From Abscondita cerata (Eukaryota; Arthropoda; Insecta; Coleoptera; Lampyridae), in the NCBI GenBank assembly GCA_030710515.1, contig JALBCR010003909.1, positions 1 to 64,000 on the forward strand: DNA of 64,000 nucleotides, given 5' to 3'. Below the pieces are notes generated by a model. The model saw nothing but the letters and a program-made list of their open reading frames with translations, was not told the DNA's origin and ran no database searches. Below are positions 11,720 to 23,997 of this stretch, one piece after another. Positions within the stretch are counted from its first letter, which is position 1. Each line of letters opens with the position of its first letter. A program made the translations under genes and the position numbers.

Positions 11720-14567
11720 AATGAAGAGACAAGCCTTGACATTTATTATCAAAATGTTCGTGGATTACGCACTAAAATTGACTCAGTTTTTAACCAATCA
11801 TTAGACCTACATTATCGTGTGTTAGTTTTCACAGAAACGTGGCTTCATTCAGGTATCTATAATGAAGAATTGTTTTGTAATAATTATATTGTTTATCGCA
11901 GAGATAGGATTATCAAAAGCAGAGGTGGAGGTGTGTTAATAGCAGTTCATAAATCAATTTTATCTACTATTTATAATTGCAATAATAATAGCGGAAATGA
12001 AGAGTTATGGGTTTCCATCATAGTAAACAACATCAGATATATAATAGGCGCTATATACATACCTCCATCATCAGCAAGCACTGTCTACGACAATCATTTT
12101 AGTTCTATTGAAGGTATTCTAAATTCTTTTTCTGATATTAATGTAATAGTAGTGGGTGATTATAATTTATCAATGATCGATTGGATAGTAGAGCAGGAAT
12201 CCCACATGTCTCCAAAATTCAAATCAGAAAACCTTCTACTTCATTCATTCATTGATAACTTGAGTTTCCTTAACTTTGTGCAATTTAACAACATTACAAA
12301 TAGTACTAATAGAATACTCGACCTTGTATTAGCAAACCAAACTTTAGACATAAGAGTAAAAAACAGTGAAATTGAAATAGTCAAACCTGATTTATATCAT
12401 CCACCCTTATGTATTATAATTCCAAATGTCTTTCTAAAACGTAACCTAATGTGTACTAAAAATAATACTAATTCAGTTAAATACAATTTTAACAAAGCAG
12501 ATTATAACGCACTTAATGATTACTTTGAAAATGTCGACTGGGGATGCCTCTTATACGGTAGCGATGTTAACAATTCAATCAACTCATTCTATGATGTAGT
12601 TAAGCAAGCCATCAAATGTTTTGTACCAACATATAATGTCAAGTCATGTAAATATCCAATATGGTTCTCTAAGAACACTATAAATAGTTTAAAGCTAAAA
12701 ACAAAGTCTACCATCTATTAAAGTATAATAAAACAACTGAATTAAAAGATAGGTATTCCACACTTAGGAAAACAGCAAAAACAAATAGAAAAAGACTACA
12801 ACAGATATATTCAAAAGATTCAATCAGATATCCCAAACAATATAAAAACTTTTTGGAACTTTGTAAATTCAAAACGAAAAACAGATAAAAATTACCGAAA
12901 ATAATAACTTATAATAATGTCGAATTAAAACAAATGACGCTATTGCCAATGCATTTAGTTCCTATTTCAAATCTGTCTACGAGAACACAGTTTTAATAAA
13001 TAACTATGATAGTTCAATCAGTGATAATAACTTTCTTATAACTACATTATTAATAACTCCAGATATAGTATTTGATAAACTTATTAATCTTGATGAAAAG
13101 AAAGGACCAGGATCGGATGGATTATTACCATGCTTCCTAAAAACTGTAGTCCTACGCTAGCACTGCCAATATCAATTCTTTTCAATCTTTCAATTGAATT
13201 CGGATGTTTCCCAAATATCTGGAAAGATGCTATAATTACACCACTATTCAAACGCGGGAATAAATCTGAAATCTCTAACTATCGGCCAATTTCTATATTA
13301 AACTCCTTGTCTAAGGTTTTTGAACAAATAATATATAATGAGCTACTCACTACATACCATTCCGTGTTTATACAACAACAACATGGTTTTACACCTGGGA
13401 AGTCTGCAGAAACTAATTTATTCGTTTTTTCAAACTTTATTGCTGCCAATTTAGACAATGCTTCTCAAGTTGATTGCATATATACAGACTTTCAAAAGCC
13501 TTTGACAAAGTCAATCATAATCAATTATTAACAAAACTAAACTTATATGGTGTAAAAGGCAAATTGTTAGCACTATTAAGATCCTACTTAGAGAATAGAA
13601 CACAGTTAGTAAAAATTAGTAACACCGTATCTAAACGAACAACCGTATGTTCAGGAGTTCCACAAGGTTCCCATCTTGGACCATTATTATTTTTATTTTT
13701 ATCAACGATATTGGTCAGAACTTAAAATCAGATTTTCTTCTTTTTGCTGATGATTTAAAAATCTATTGTAATATTAGATCATCTTTAGATAGCGAATTAC
13801 TACAGAAAGATTTAAATACAATTGCTAATTGGTGTCAGGAGAACTGCTTGCCCATTAACATTACCAAATGCAAAATTTTAACATTCAGTAAAAAACACTA
13901 AAATTACGTATGATTACCAGATTAATAATATTCTCATAGAAAGAGTTGACGTAGCGTCTGACCTAGGCGTTCTTTTTGATTCATCTTTTAGCTTTGTTCA
14001 ACATATCAATAGCATTGTAAATACATCTTTAAAAATGTGTGGATTCGTCAAGAGGCAAAGTTATCATTTTAGCAATTTACACTGTATAAAGTCATTGTAC
14101 TACTCCCTTATACGATCCAAGCTAGAATATTGTAGCATCATTTGGGCACCACACTTTGAAGTATATAATAATAGAATTGAAGGTGTACAAAGAAAAATTG
14201 TTAATCTAATTCTATTTAAACAAGGAATCGATAAAAACACTTTAACATATGTTGAAAGATTAAAGATCTTAGATATGGATTCTTTACTAAATAGAAGAGC
14301 TAAAGCACAATTGATATTTACATACAAAGTAATTAACAACATTATAAAATGTCCGGATATATTAGGTCTTTTTAAGTTTCATGTTCCTCGTCCTAATTCT
14401 AGAGAGTTTCTAACTTTTTATCAATCAACAAGCAAAACAGATGTTGGTAAATTTTCTCCTTTAAATCAATGTATTATGTCTACAAATAGTTTGCCGTCTA
14501 ATCTCGATGTGATATCAACAACACCTAATATTAAATTTTTAAAAACAAATAAATCAAGTACTATTTA
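11720..14567 (+). pseudogene. LINE ORF2: endonuclease-reverse transcriptase
   Basis: Open from just after a stop at 11717-11719. The endonuclease domain includes YYQNVRGLRTKIDS, TETWLHSGI and RRDRIIKSRGGGVLIAVH (11900-11950), VVGDYNLSMIDW (12150-12185) and RILDLVLAN. A frame break occurs near 12720. Reverse transcriptase resumes with KGPGSDGL (13105), NYRPISILNSLSKVFE (13280-13325), QHGFTPGKSAETNL (13380-13420), DFQKAFDKVNH spanning a frameshift at 13500, GVPQGSHLGPLLF (13655-13695) and LLFADDLKIY (13735-13765). The C-terminal part YSLIRSKLEYCSIIWAPH (14100-14155) runs to a stop at 14565. Full-length layout with about four small disruptions; there is no in-frame ATG near the endonuclease start. 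The family is jockey/CR1-like by motif; the exact clade is not resolved. Confidence 0.9.
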
Positions 14568-14722
14568 ATTTAATTTAAATTAGTGTAAAATTATTGTAAA
14601 TTTTAGTTCCTATTATAATATATTACAAACATGTATCTTTAATCTTATTTAATATTTCAAGTACCAGTTGGGCTTGTCCTGTAGTTGTACAGTTAATAAA
14701 TAAATAAATAAATAAATAAATA

Positions 14723-15640
14723 ATATCTGCGAAAATTTTGTATCCTGCATTTGTTATTTACTCGTTTGTAAATCTATACTTCTCTTTTGTCTCCTCTTTT
14801 ATATATCGGACATATTATAACTTGTTCTTATTCCTCTGGCAATCCCTCTCCTTTCCATATTTTATTAAGTATTTTTTTAACCATTCTTTTATTTCTCCCA
14901 TGTATACTTCCACTGTTCCGCCATCGGCACTTTCAGCTTTTACTTTTTAACTTTTTTTAATGCTTCATCTAATTCTTTTTTGTTATTTCTCTATTTCTTT
15001 TCTTTCTGATTTGCGTTTTGTTTTTATTTGGTTTTTCATGTTCTCTATCTAATAGTTCTATACAGTTTTGTTTTTATCTGTCTTTTTCTATCTTTACTCA
15101 TTTTCTATTGCCTTTCTTTTCTGTTAATAAATCTCCACGTTTCCCCTACAATTTGTATTCTCTTAACCTTCTGTTCCATTTCCCTCTTATACTCTTTTTT
15201 TTCTTACACATTCTTCTTAGTGTTTGTCTCTTAAATTTTTATATTATTCAATTTTTATTTTTCCTTTTTTCCATTTCCTCCTTTCTCTTCGCATTTCTTT
15301 TTTGTCATTTGACATCCTCTATTCCACCTCTCTTTTTTTTTTCCCATCTCTTTTCTGCTTATTCTATAACTTCTCCTTTCCACTGTTTTCTCCATTATTT
15401 TACCACTCTTTTCAGTTCTTCTTCCGTTTCCGGTTCTTCCTCCATCTTTAATTTGTATATTTTAAACTTTCGTCTGTCCATTGTGTTTTCATCGCCCGTT
15501 CTTCCTTTTCCCCACTATTTCTATCTTTTCTCTATTAAATATAAAACTTCCAGTGGTTGATGATCGGATTCTTCTTCATTCCCTACTTTAAACTTCTCGA
15601 TGCCTTCTATTCCCTCATTATTAAGCTAATAATCTCATTA
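14723..15640 (-). pseudogene. A-rich LINE copy A, EN/RT 5' half
   Basis: The minus strand continues the LINE interrupted at 11116. Near 14785-14850 it reads GLPEE-EQVIICPIYKRGDK, the conserved start of LINE reverse transcriptase (LPEEW...CPIYKKGDK). Upstream towards 15640 lies a very Lys/Glu/Arg-rich linker with no clear endonuclease motif. It is collinear with 49780-50640 in copy B. Stops and shifts are frequent. The plus-strand frame at 15018-15560 is its shadow. Confidence 0.8.
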
Positions 15641-16705
15641 AGTTCAACCCCGAATTTAAGTACCTTAATTATGAATAAATAAGTATATTTAGTAAAAATT
15701 TCAAAAACAATCAAATTTCCGAATAATGAACAATAGAAGCACTCAGTTTATTATTTTCCTTAACAACAAGGTTATAACGAAAGAATGAATAATTCACCAT
15801 AATTAACAAACACATTTAAATATAATATAAATAATAAACAATTTTAAATGCACATTAAGTATAAACAATCACAAAACAATAAATTGCCGAATAATGAACA
15901 ATGAAAGCACTTAATCATCCAATTAGCAATTATTTTATTTTTTCCTTAACGATGGAGTTATAGCGAAAATATTAATAATTCATCGTAATTAACAAACGAT
16001 TTTAAGTATAGATCGCTTATTAAACCACATACTTCGCCTATATGTGGGCCTATGTATAAACAGCTTATCGAACCATATACTCTATGGTAGACCGCATATC
16101 AAACTGGCACCAAAATTAGTAAGAACAAAATTTACTAAAAACAGGTTGTATTAGATCAATGTCGCAGACAAATTTGTTGGAACTTTCTTACACATTTTGA
16201 TAAAAGATTGTATTAATTATTTATCTAATCTTAGGTTTAACGACAATAAACTTATAATTCATTTAAGACAAAAACAGGGTTTATTGGATTCGTTGTATTT
16301 TTAAATTCCTCTCTTCAATTATATAAAGATATTATCGAGAATCATGCATTTCTTGCTTAACTTCCTTTATAGAGAATAGTCAGGACCACATCGAATTATT
16401 TTTTTCTTCAGTTCGCTCTAGAGATAGATGGAATAATAATTCCTCATGTAGAGAAATTTCTTTAAATTTTGCAATCCACAGTTGATTTAAACGGTCTAAT
16501 GTTTTCTATCTCTATATTGACATAACAATAAATTTAAAAGGATGAAAGACGAGGATAGGCACATTTAAGGAGAAACATTTTATGTATCGATTTATAAATT
16601 TTGAAAAATGAGAATTTCATCTGTTTGGGCCTTCAAAAATCTAAAATTGGTCTTCAACATTTTTCTGATACAATTAATCGTTTTTGAGATAATCGTTATG
16701 TTATT
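15641..16705. repeat. segmental-duplication block, copy 1 (non-coding)
   Basis: This block is collinear with 50650-52880 in copy 2. Shared anchors are GGTAGACCGCAT (16087), TAGATCAATGT near 16150, AGTCAGGACCACATCGAATT (16380) and AGGCACATTTAAGG (16556). Copy 2 contains three extra segments (P-like fragment, solo-LTR-like segment, 52236-52645) that are absent here, so copy 1 is the empty-site reference for them. No gene is recognised. The plus-strand frame at 16608-16793 is not conserved in copy 2. Confidence 0.75.
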
Positions 16706-16799
16706 TAACTTTTACATAATCCGAGCTTCTGCGGCCCGGATTAAAGATTCACGTATAGTCACAAAAAAAAAAGTTATTGAAATAAAACTTTAGTTATTT

Positions 16800-18090
16800 A
16801 TACATATACGTTACAAACGGGATTAAATATCTAAAGTAAACATAATTGTTAAAAAAAAGAAGTTTTTTGAGGTTAGAGAAGCAAGTAGTGCACATTCTAA
16901 TGCTATTCTCATTACAGGTATTATTTTTACAACTAATACATATCATTGTGTTCGTACAATTAATATTTGAAGGGCACACTGAGCATCTTTTTGTTTTAAT
17001 TGTTGCACTTGTTTGAGCGTCTGACAAACCAGAGATATCAATAAATCTGCTCATACACTCCCGGACACTACGATCTTTTGAGGCTTTAATTTGCTCGGAA
17101 TGTCACGCTTATTCTGACGTAGTGTACCCACAACAGTAATATTTTTATCTAACAAATAAATTGTTAGTGGAACACTAGTGAAGAAATTGTCTATCGTGAG
17201 ATTGAGACTAGAATTATGAATGCTACGCACAAGAGTTTGTACTACTTCAAACCACAGGTTTTTATGTGGAGGTTCTCCTGCCTGGCGACCAACATAAATT
17301 AAACCATCCAAGCATAACCAGATTTAGATTCACACATCCAAAATATTTTAAGTTCATATTTGGCCGGTTTACTTAGCATATATTGAACGAATCTGCATCT
17401 ACCTATAAAACCAACGAGTTGTTCATCTATAGTTACATTAGAATCCGGTATAACGCAGGTTTTGCATTGTTAAATAAATAAATCCCAAACGTAAGATACC
17501 ATTGCTAATTTATCGGTTTCAAACGCGTATTCGTCAAACCTAACGAATTTCTTCAAAGCAAAATATAGACATTGTGGCTCGGTATATAAGATTAGCAAAT
17601 TCAGTACGTAATAGTTTTCTTGCAGGAACATCCCAGCTTCTGTCAACTTCCCATGAATAAGTAAACCACAGAATGCAAGAAACTCATCAACGGTTACATG
17701 TTTCCACAATTTTTCTTTTCTCGGTAAATACGTTTATCCTCTAAATTAGTACAGTTCACAATTTCTTGTATAATAAGTGGAGTTACATATAACTGAAACG
17801 CTTCTTTTGGTGTTGCGGCCATATGCTTTCTTGCCAGTTCTGGCGCACGCCAAATAAGGTCGAATTACCAATATCGTCAGCATCATCCTCTGAATTATCG
17901 CCACCATCATCACTAGTGGATCCAGAATATTCGTTAGAAACACATTCAAAATTTGTGTCTTCTGTGTCATCATTTTCTGCTTCTGATACAACACTTTCTG
18001 CAGAAGGCAGATCATTACGTTTAGCTGCCCACTGCAACAGTACTTCTTCATAGCCTTCATCACCAACTCTCACGTTTTTCACATTCTTTT
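16800..18090 (-). pseudogene. piggyBac-type transposase
   Basis: The minus strand gives a piggyBac transposase in pieces, in order. An acidic Asp/Glu/Ser-rich N-terminus lies at 18082-17783. VTVDEFLAFCGLLIHGKL and FVRFDEYAFETDKLAMVSYV lie at 17700-17480. The catalytic block TIDEQLVGFIGRC and LSKPAKYELKIFWMCESKSG lie at 17435-17300. The second catalytic Asp is in LTIDNFFTSVPLTIYLLDKN (17200-17150). A C-terminal Cys-rich zinc-finger-like domain (KRCSVCP, CISCKN, CTTCF) lies at 16990-16870. At least four frame breaks occur, including a stop after WDLFI at 17470. The usual length is about 560-600 aa, and nearly all of it is covered. TTAA ends were not located with confidence. It is absent from duplication copy 2. 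Confidence 0.9.
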
Positions 18091-18171
18091 TTAATGCTTT
18101 TATTATATGTAATCCACAAGTTCACTCAATGCAACTATTATTTTATCCGAATGACAATCAGCTACACCTGA

Positions 18172-19770
18172 ATTTTATACAGTAAAAGCTCTATTTTTGG
18201 CCATTTCTTAAAAGCGGTCACCTCTAAAACCGCCCCAGTTTTCCAAGTCAAAAACCAATTATACAAAAATATTATTAATACGAAAATATTATTAATGACT
18301 CTTCTAACAGCGACCACCTCTCGATAACGGCTACTGCAACTTATTTGTAAACTTTTTGGAAAAATACATGTAATTCTACCTCCCATTTCTTGCGATTCTT
18401 AAGTAAGGTCATTACTAGACAACAGCTTAGCGTTCAAGTTGTGCATAATATATAATTGTTTCATTGTGTGAGAATTTGTTTGATTTACAATAAACAGTCG
18501 TTACAAGAAAGTGCAATTAAAATGCTCATTAAGCTCACCCCAAAAATCGTATTTTGCGTACATAATTTGAGTTAGTATGTTCAACAGTGCTGTTACATAT
18601 AGACGTACAGAAAAATTACAATGTCGCTAAAAAGAAAACGTTTGTTTCCTAAAAGAAAATTAATATAATTGTGGAAAGTAAAAATTCTATACGAGTGCTA
18701 GAAAGTTGGCTGAAAAATTTAATGTTAGAAGAACACAAGCTAACGTTATTTTAAAAAACAAATAGGATTTAAAAAAAGCTATTTGAAGAAGGTTCCAATA
18801 CAGAACAGAAGAGAAAATTTCATAGAACTGAAGAAATTGACCGAGTAGTTTACAATTGGTTTTGTAAAGCTAGGAATAAAAATATTCCTATATCTGGACC
18901 TTTAATAAAAGAGAAAGCATTGGAAGTTGCGGAAAATTTAAAAATGACGGATTTTAAAACTTCAAATGGGTGGCTTAAAAAATTTTGTCAAAGAGACAAC
19001 TAATCTTTAAAACAATTTGCGGGGAGTCAGCTGATATTAACCTAGACACTGTTAAAGCTTGAAAAGCAAAGTTGTCAGTAATATTGACAAGACGAAACTT
19101 TTTACCTTACGATGCCAAACAAAACGTTATCTTTAAAAACGATAAATGCTGTGGTAAACAAGCTACAAAACAAAGATTGAAAATTTTATTTTGTACAAAT
19201 ATGAAGGCGATAAGGAAAATCCGTTACTCATTGGAAAAAGGAAACACCCAAAATGCTTTAAAAACTAAGAGATGTGCAAAGTTTCTAATCATAAGGGCGA
19301 GCTAACGATAGAAGTACTTCTAATTTTATCAAAATGTAATTCTTCTGTTTTACAAACTAAACTTAAAAATGTGAAACAAACCTCAATTCAAACATATTTT
19401 ACAAAAATGTAATTTAATGGTATGTATATGTATGTAATTAATTATTGTAATAGGTATAACGAGCAATTAGAAAATAGGTACATATTATGGAAATGTATGT
19501 ATTATGTATTCAATATGTATAACTCTTCCATTATTATATCGTCTAATTATTTAATATTGCATCATCACATTTATAGTTATTTTTTAATGCAGATATATAG
19601 TACGCTATAGCAAACCATATTATGTTCCATACTTTTTCCATATATTTTAATAAACAACGCATAGAAATAATTTTTTTTTCTCTCAATAACGGCCACTTTC
19701 ATATTCCGGACAGTTTTGCAACAAATTTTAGTGACCGTTATTTAGAGGTACGTGACAAATTATAATAACT
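18172..19770 (+). mobile_element. Tigger/pogo-type DNA transposon
   Basis: The left end (18178-18330) carries CAGTAAAAGCTC followed by repeated gcgaccacctct / ataacggct motifs. The right end (19680-19760) has the inverse pattern (ataacggccac, gtgaccgttatttagaggt), as in Tigger termini that read as strings of short sub-repeats. Between them lies a transposase remnant on the plus strand. The right terminus is degenerate, so the end coordinate is approximate. The element lies directly beside piggyBac and is absent from duplication copy 2. Confidence 0.72.
18620..19411 (+). pseudogene. Tigger/pogo transposase (CENP-B-like HTH, DDE_1)
   Basis: Starts with ATG at 18620 (SLKRKR) and a degenerate first HTH, then RKLAEKFNVRRTQANVILKN (18690-18750). 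The CENP-B-type domain reads VVYNWFCKARNKNIPISGPL (18845-18905) and FKTSNGWLKKFCQRDN (18955-19002). ICGESADINLDTVKA follows (19015-19060), then a short DDE-region piece VIFKNDKCCGKQATKQRLKI (19120-19180). The C-terminal tail QTSIQTYFTKM ends at 19411. The expected ADETGL catalytic segment is damaged, and most of the DDE core between 19300 and 19310 is deleted. Inactive. Confidence 0.82.
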
Positions 19771-20110
19771 CTCAACCGTCTATAAACAAGTTGATACTTG
19801 TTTTATAGGAACTGTTAGTAAAATAATATTTATTTTTGATTTCTAAGTACACTTGAATGTTTTTGAATCAAATGCCTGTTAATTAAAAATGTGTTTAGAG
19901 GATATCTAAATGCGTACTCAAATGGTTTGCATTAAGCAACTTTGGCATTAAGCCTCTTTCAAACTTACCACAGACAATTCAAGATTTTAATTTTGCTAAC
20001 ACTTATGTTGGCTATAATTATCGAAGGATCGACCTATGTAACTGCTTTTACATACCTGTCGACAAAGTTGCTTAGTTTTTTAAGACTTGTGCAAGTATAA
20101 GATTAATGCG
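19771..20110. other. no gene; contains a Penelope-linked repeat fragment
   Basis: Non-coding. At 19985-20080 a minus-oriented fragment of the repeat unit seen at 783-963 and 26692-27330 is present (ATGTTGGCTATAATTATCGA, CATACCTGTCGACAAAGTTG). Confidence 0.5.
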
Positions 20111-22760
20111 TCGGGTAACCACAGCGAAGATGTAAAGAGAGTCCAATTTTTAAAGAATATATTAATCTTGTACCAAAAATATAATAATTAACAAAATAAT
20201 TATACATTCGATTAATTTAATAGAAAATACAAATAACGGATTAATTGTCTCCTGCAGCTTCCGTAGTTCTCCAAAAACTCGTAGTAGGCATACCGTCTCG
20301 TGATGGCGGTATTAGAAACACAGCCATACATTTGTCAATAGGTGCTAATAAAGCAAAGTAAAATAAAGTAAAAATGTTAGTTACTTTTGTTACCTACCCT
20401 TAATGGTTGTACACCAAAAAACGTTTGAATCGTAGACTGTCTCTTATCAACTGGAAAAGGTTTGGGTTTGTTATAACTAAGCAATATCCAGTACTTGATT
20501 TCTAAATATGCTTTCGTTTATAACTCGAAGCGACTCCTATGCGGGGTTGTGAGTTTGTTGATATCCCGTATATATAAATAACCCTGCGATTAATTCACCC
20601 AAAGGTTTGTATAATTTTTATATGCGCTCTGTTGGGTTGCAGACCGTTCTATATCGCCGGTTATTTTTAGCGTAGTGCTAGACGTCTTGCTTGAGCGGAC
20701 GGTTCTGTAACGACATCACCATATGCTGTGAAGCGTTGAAGGGTTTCTGGGACGGCTATCTAACCAGGTACAATGACAGCACAATGAGTCAGAGTGTAGT
20801 ATGAAAAAAAGTACCTAAACAACGGCTACACGCAAATCGATTTAAGTCAGACAGAGCGAAATAAATGAAAGGTTACGATATCGGCTTCCAAACGCGGTAC
20901 ATTAAAATACTGTGCTCTTCGATGCCGTGGACGTAGCACAAGAAGAAGTGCGCACTTTTGTCTGCAACAAATTGAATTGCAAGAAAGTACTTGTGCGTAA
21001 TAAAACATAGCAGCTAATAAGATAATGGTTTTAGATCAAGTTCAGACGGTGGTCAATAGTATTTAAGTAGAATATCAAGAAAATAATAATCAAGTACAGA
21101 CGGTCGGCCGAGTTTACTTAAATCAGGTTGGAATAGTTCTGAATTTGAAGTAAAAGCAGAGAAAACTTTAAGTGCCTTAAACTAATAAAAACAAGCGAAT
21201 TTATAATTTATACCCATTCTTATCTACAATTTTTGTAGGGATTAGCAGCGGAGAAATTATAGTGGAAATTAAAGCAGGGTTGGGTGACTTTTCTGATCAT
21301 ATAGAAATGGTATAATTGGACAAAACGACAATTTTTTAAACTCCTTGATACATCAAAAGTTTTGCGGTAGGTCCATCGGGAAAGTTGTCAAAATTTGTAG
21401 GACATGTGGACAATACCTCCGAATTGAAAATAATAAAGACAATCTTTGCAAATCGATAACCTACTTGCGTTTGGTCACCTGTCGTAAGGGGTTTAATCAG
21501 GGTGAAAGTTAAAGTCCAACTCTTCGGTAACTACATCTGGTAACTCCTATACGCATCCATCGGGCTTAAATTATGTGAAATGCGATTTATTGTTAAGCAG
21601 TAATACTAATTGATCGTAACTGTCAAATTACAGCAAACCATGCCGTTTTGATAATATTTTTAAAGCATAAATAATTTAATTTTTTTATGTGAAGTCATAT
21701 TACCTAAATCAACTCAAAAATAAAAACCATTAAATATGTATCCAAATATAATTGCACTATTGTACAGGGTTTCTATAAGTGATTGTCTTATCAAGTTGGC
21801 AATTAGATGGCAAAATTGACAATAAACTTTAAACAACAAACAATTACAACCAGGGATAATAATTACGCTCACCTGATGAGACAATGATTTATAGAAGCCT
21901 TGTAGTATACTGGCTTAAAGATTTCAAGCATCATACTTTTGATGAAATATAAATGGCGCGTTAATTTTGACGTGAAGTCTATATACAATTGAGGAAAAGA
22001 AGAAAAATACGTTTCCTCTGCGTTTGTCTTTACAGATATATTGTTCAAATACCAACGTGTTAAGTAATCAATATTATCATATTTACTCTCTCGCAAAAGT
22101 GGCGACACAAAAATATTTAAATATTAGTATCCATTTTAACGATTGAGTGAACAAACTGATCCCGTTTGTAGTTTTTATAGTCAAATAATTTTGCTTAAAG
22201 GTCAATAAATTTGTATAATAAATGATTTTATTTGTATTAATGTACAATTCATCTTTGTTTTAAATATACTATTATTTTTTGAATTATTATTCTTTTATCT
22301 GTACTTGACTATAACGGAATTTTAAAATTTTGTACAGAAAATATTTAATTCTTCATTTTCAAAAATAATCAAAATAAAAATTCCCATTTTCCTCTTCTAA
22401 TAAAAACCACTTAGTGATTCAACTTGTTTTGAATGAGTATCACCGATTTTGTGCTGCTGTATTTATTTTGCCCTTTAACTTTTCTTTATGGTTTTCTGTT
22501 ATTATTATTCTTCTGTTTCTTGTCTAGCACTACCTTTTATTGACTTTACCTGTAAAAATAATTAACAATAAGTGTATGGCCACACTCATCCTTTGTCGCT
22601 GCATTGAACTTCCACATTTACAGAATTCTCATTTTCGATTTGATTACCTAAATTAAACAACAACAACTTGTTCTTCAAACTATCTCCTCCTAATGTTAAA
22701 AGCATTTAAACGTTACTTATTTTGTAAATTACTATTAAATGTATGTTAAGATTGTATACA
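20111..22760. repeat. repeat C, duplication copy 1
   Basis: Collinear with 54390-56360. Shared anchors include CAGCGAAGATGTAAAGAGAG, GGTTGTACACC near 20405, TTAATTCACCCAAAGGTTTG (20591), TTGAGCGGACGGTTCTGTA (20692) and GATTTTGTGCTGCTGTA (22446). Copy 1 has about 1.1 kb extra between 21305 and 22400, and copy 2 has a Mutator-like hairpin instead at 54564-55141. No gene or terminal structure is recognised. The minus frame 21869-22108 lies only in the extra segment. Confidence 0.72.
21762..21905. mobile_element. short inverted-repeat element (MITE-like)
   Basis: Left arm CAGGGTTTCTATAAGTGATT near 21766 pairs with the right arm TGATTTATAGAAGCCTTG near 21885-21903, which extends inward (ATTGTCTTATCA with TGATGAGACAAT). 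Total about 140 bp, no coding capacity. It lies in the segment absent from copy 2. Confidence 0.55.
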
Positions 22761-22826
22761 GATTTTATTTTTGCTCTAGAGTTTTTTTCGTGTGTGTTTT
22801 TAGGGGTTTTGGTGCAAATATAAAAT

Positions 22827-22991
22827 ATGGAAGGTGATCAGTACCTTACAGTACTCTATGATCAACAACAAAAACATGTTATTCCTGAGAATCACCACTT
22901 TGGTTTTCGAACCTGGTCATCAAGACCCTCCCAGATAATTAGGAAAAATGTACAACACAATTTCACAAAACACAATCACATACTAATATAG
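22827..22991 (+). CDS. 54-residue open frame, possible exon or microprotein
   Basis: Begins MEGDQYLTVLYDQQQKHVIP and continues ENHHFGFRTWSSRPSQIIRK, ending at TAG 22989-22991. A good 3' splice-like site (GTGTGTTTTTAG, ending near 22801) lies just upstream of the ATG. The composition is protein-like rather than a low-complexity shadow, which is unusual here. No family is recognised. The segment 22790-23456 has no counterpart in duplication copy 2. It could be a stray exon of a retroelement or host gene, or chance. Confidence 0.25.
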   Translation: MEGDQYLTVLYDQQQKHVIPENHHFGFRTWSSRPSQIIRKNVQHNFTKHNHILI

Positions 22992-23997
22992 TATGAGTAA
23001 GGACAAATCAGATTTCTTGTCTAATATTTGTTTCAGGAATAGGGTCAATATTTTACTTTTACAAGAAATACACTGTGAAGATGAAATTGTTTTGCTATTT
23101 GTTTAAGCTACTTTTTTTTCCTGTCATTGTGACTGGCGCTTGGACCGGTCTATTATGTGTCGGCATGGAATGGCTGTGATGTTATATTTTATGTTCTTAT
23201 TTACCTTCTATAATGTTTACACACTTAATTAATATTATTACATGTAAACACTAGGGTGGGTAAGAGTTGGCATGTTTAGGTTTTAGTGGTTTCTAAAACT
23301 TGAAGTAAATGCTTTGCTAAGACGAACCAATCCACTATTGCACACGGTTTCGTCACCACACTATTCAGGTTTATACTAATCTTCTGGGGCACCATACATA
23401 ACACTTACATCACAATACAATATTTAAATTGTACCATACGATTAAATAAATAAATACAGGGTGGTCCGTAATTAATGCAATAAAAGTAGCTGTGGATTCT
23501 ACACGCGAAAATAATGCGATTTAGCAAAACTTGCTCAAATAAAATGTTGCTCGTTTTCGATATACAGGATCAAAGTTTATTTTCGCATTTTATTTTATTC
23601 GATAATTTCTAAAGTTAATGTTACAATTGGCCAAAAATTTGGATGATGGAGTATTTGATAGAACGAAAACGGAATTTGTACTTCCTTTTATGCTCATCAG
23701 AACTTTTTGCACAATGTTATATTGCAATTTGGATGACAAATATCGATAGATTAGTCGATTCAAAGTAGAAAAGATATATTTCTTTAATACCGATATTCCT
23801 AACCAAAATTGAGATATTCGCATTTTAATTATGCAATGGTTATGAATCAATTTTTCAAGTTTCCGGCTCAGGGGTCTAGTAGACTGCAATCAAATGTATA
23901 AAATGTCAAATATTTCCATGAACTAATCGAGTGAAAACTGTATTACGAATATTCTTCTCTCGATTTCTGTTTAAAGTTGCTACAGTGTCTTTAAATA

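Larger units (their letters stand above)
11117..14722 (+). mobile_element. jockey/CR1-superfamily LINE nested in LINE copy A
   Basis: About 3.6 kb, inserted in the minus-strand LINE. Comparison with the uninterrupted LINE copy B (near 49740-49775) puts the break at GCAATCTGTTCCTTA on the left and TATCTGCGAAAATT on the right. It contains an ORF1 remnant and an EN-RT ORF2 and ends in a (TAAA)n tail at 14696-14722, as in CR1/jockey-group elements. It is 5' truncated within ORF1. The ORFs carry only a few disruptions, so it is the youngest-looking LINE in the window. Confidence 0.88.

Noticed and set aside
15018..15560. Long plus-strand frames of Ser/Phe/Leu-rich 'membrane proteins' here and at 10038-10421, 28621-30410, 36224-36977, 47405-48051 and 49604-50672
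   Set aside because: They lie opposite minus-strand LINE reverse transcriptase and its Lys/Glu-rich linkers; the antisense of purine-rich codons yields hydrophobic-looking shadows.
21869..22108. 79-residue minus-strand frame as a gene
   Set aside because: It overlaps an inverted-repeat element, has no recognised motif and is absent from the second copy of repeat C.
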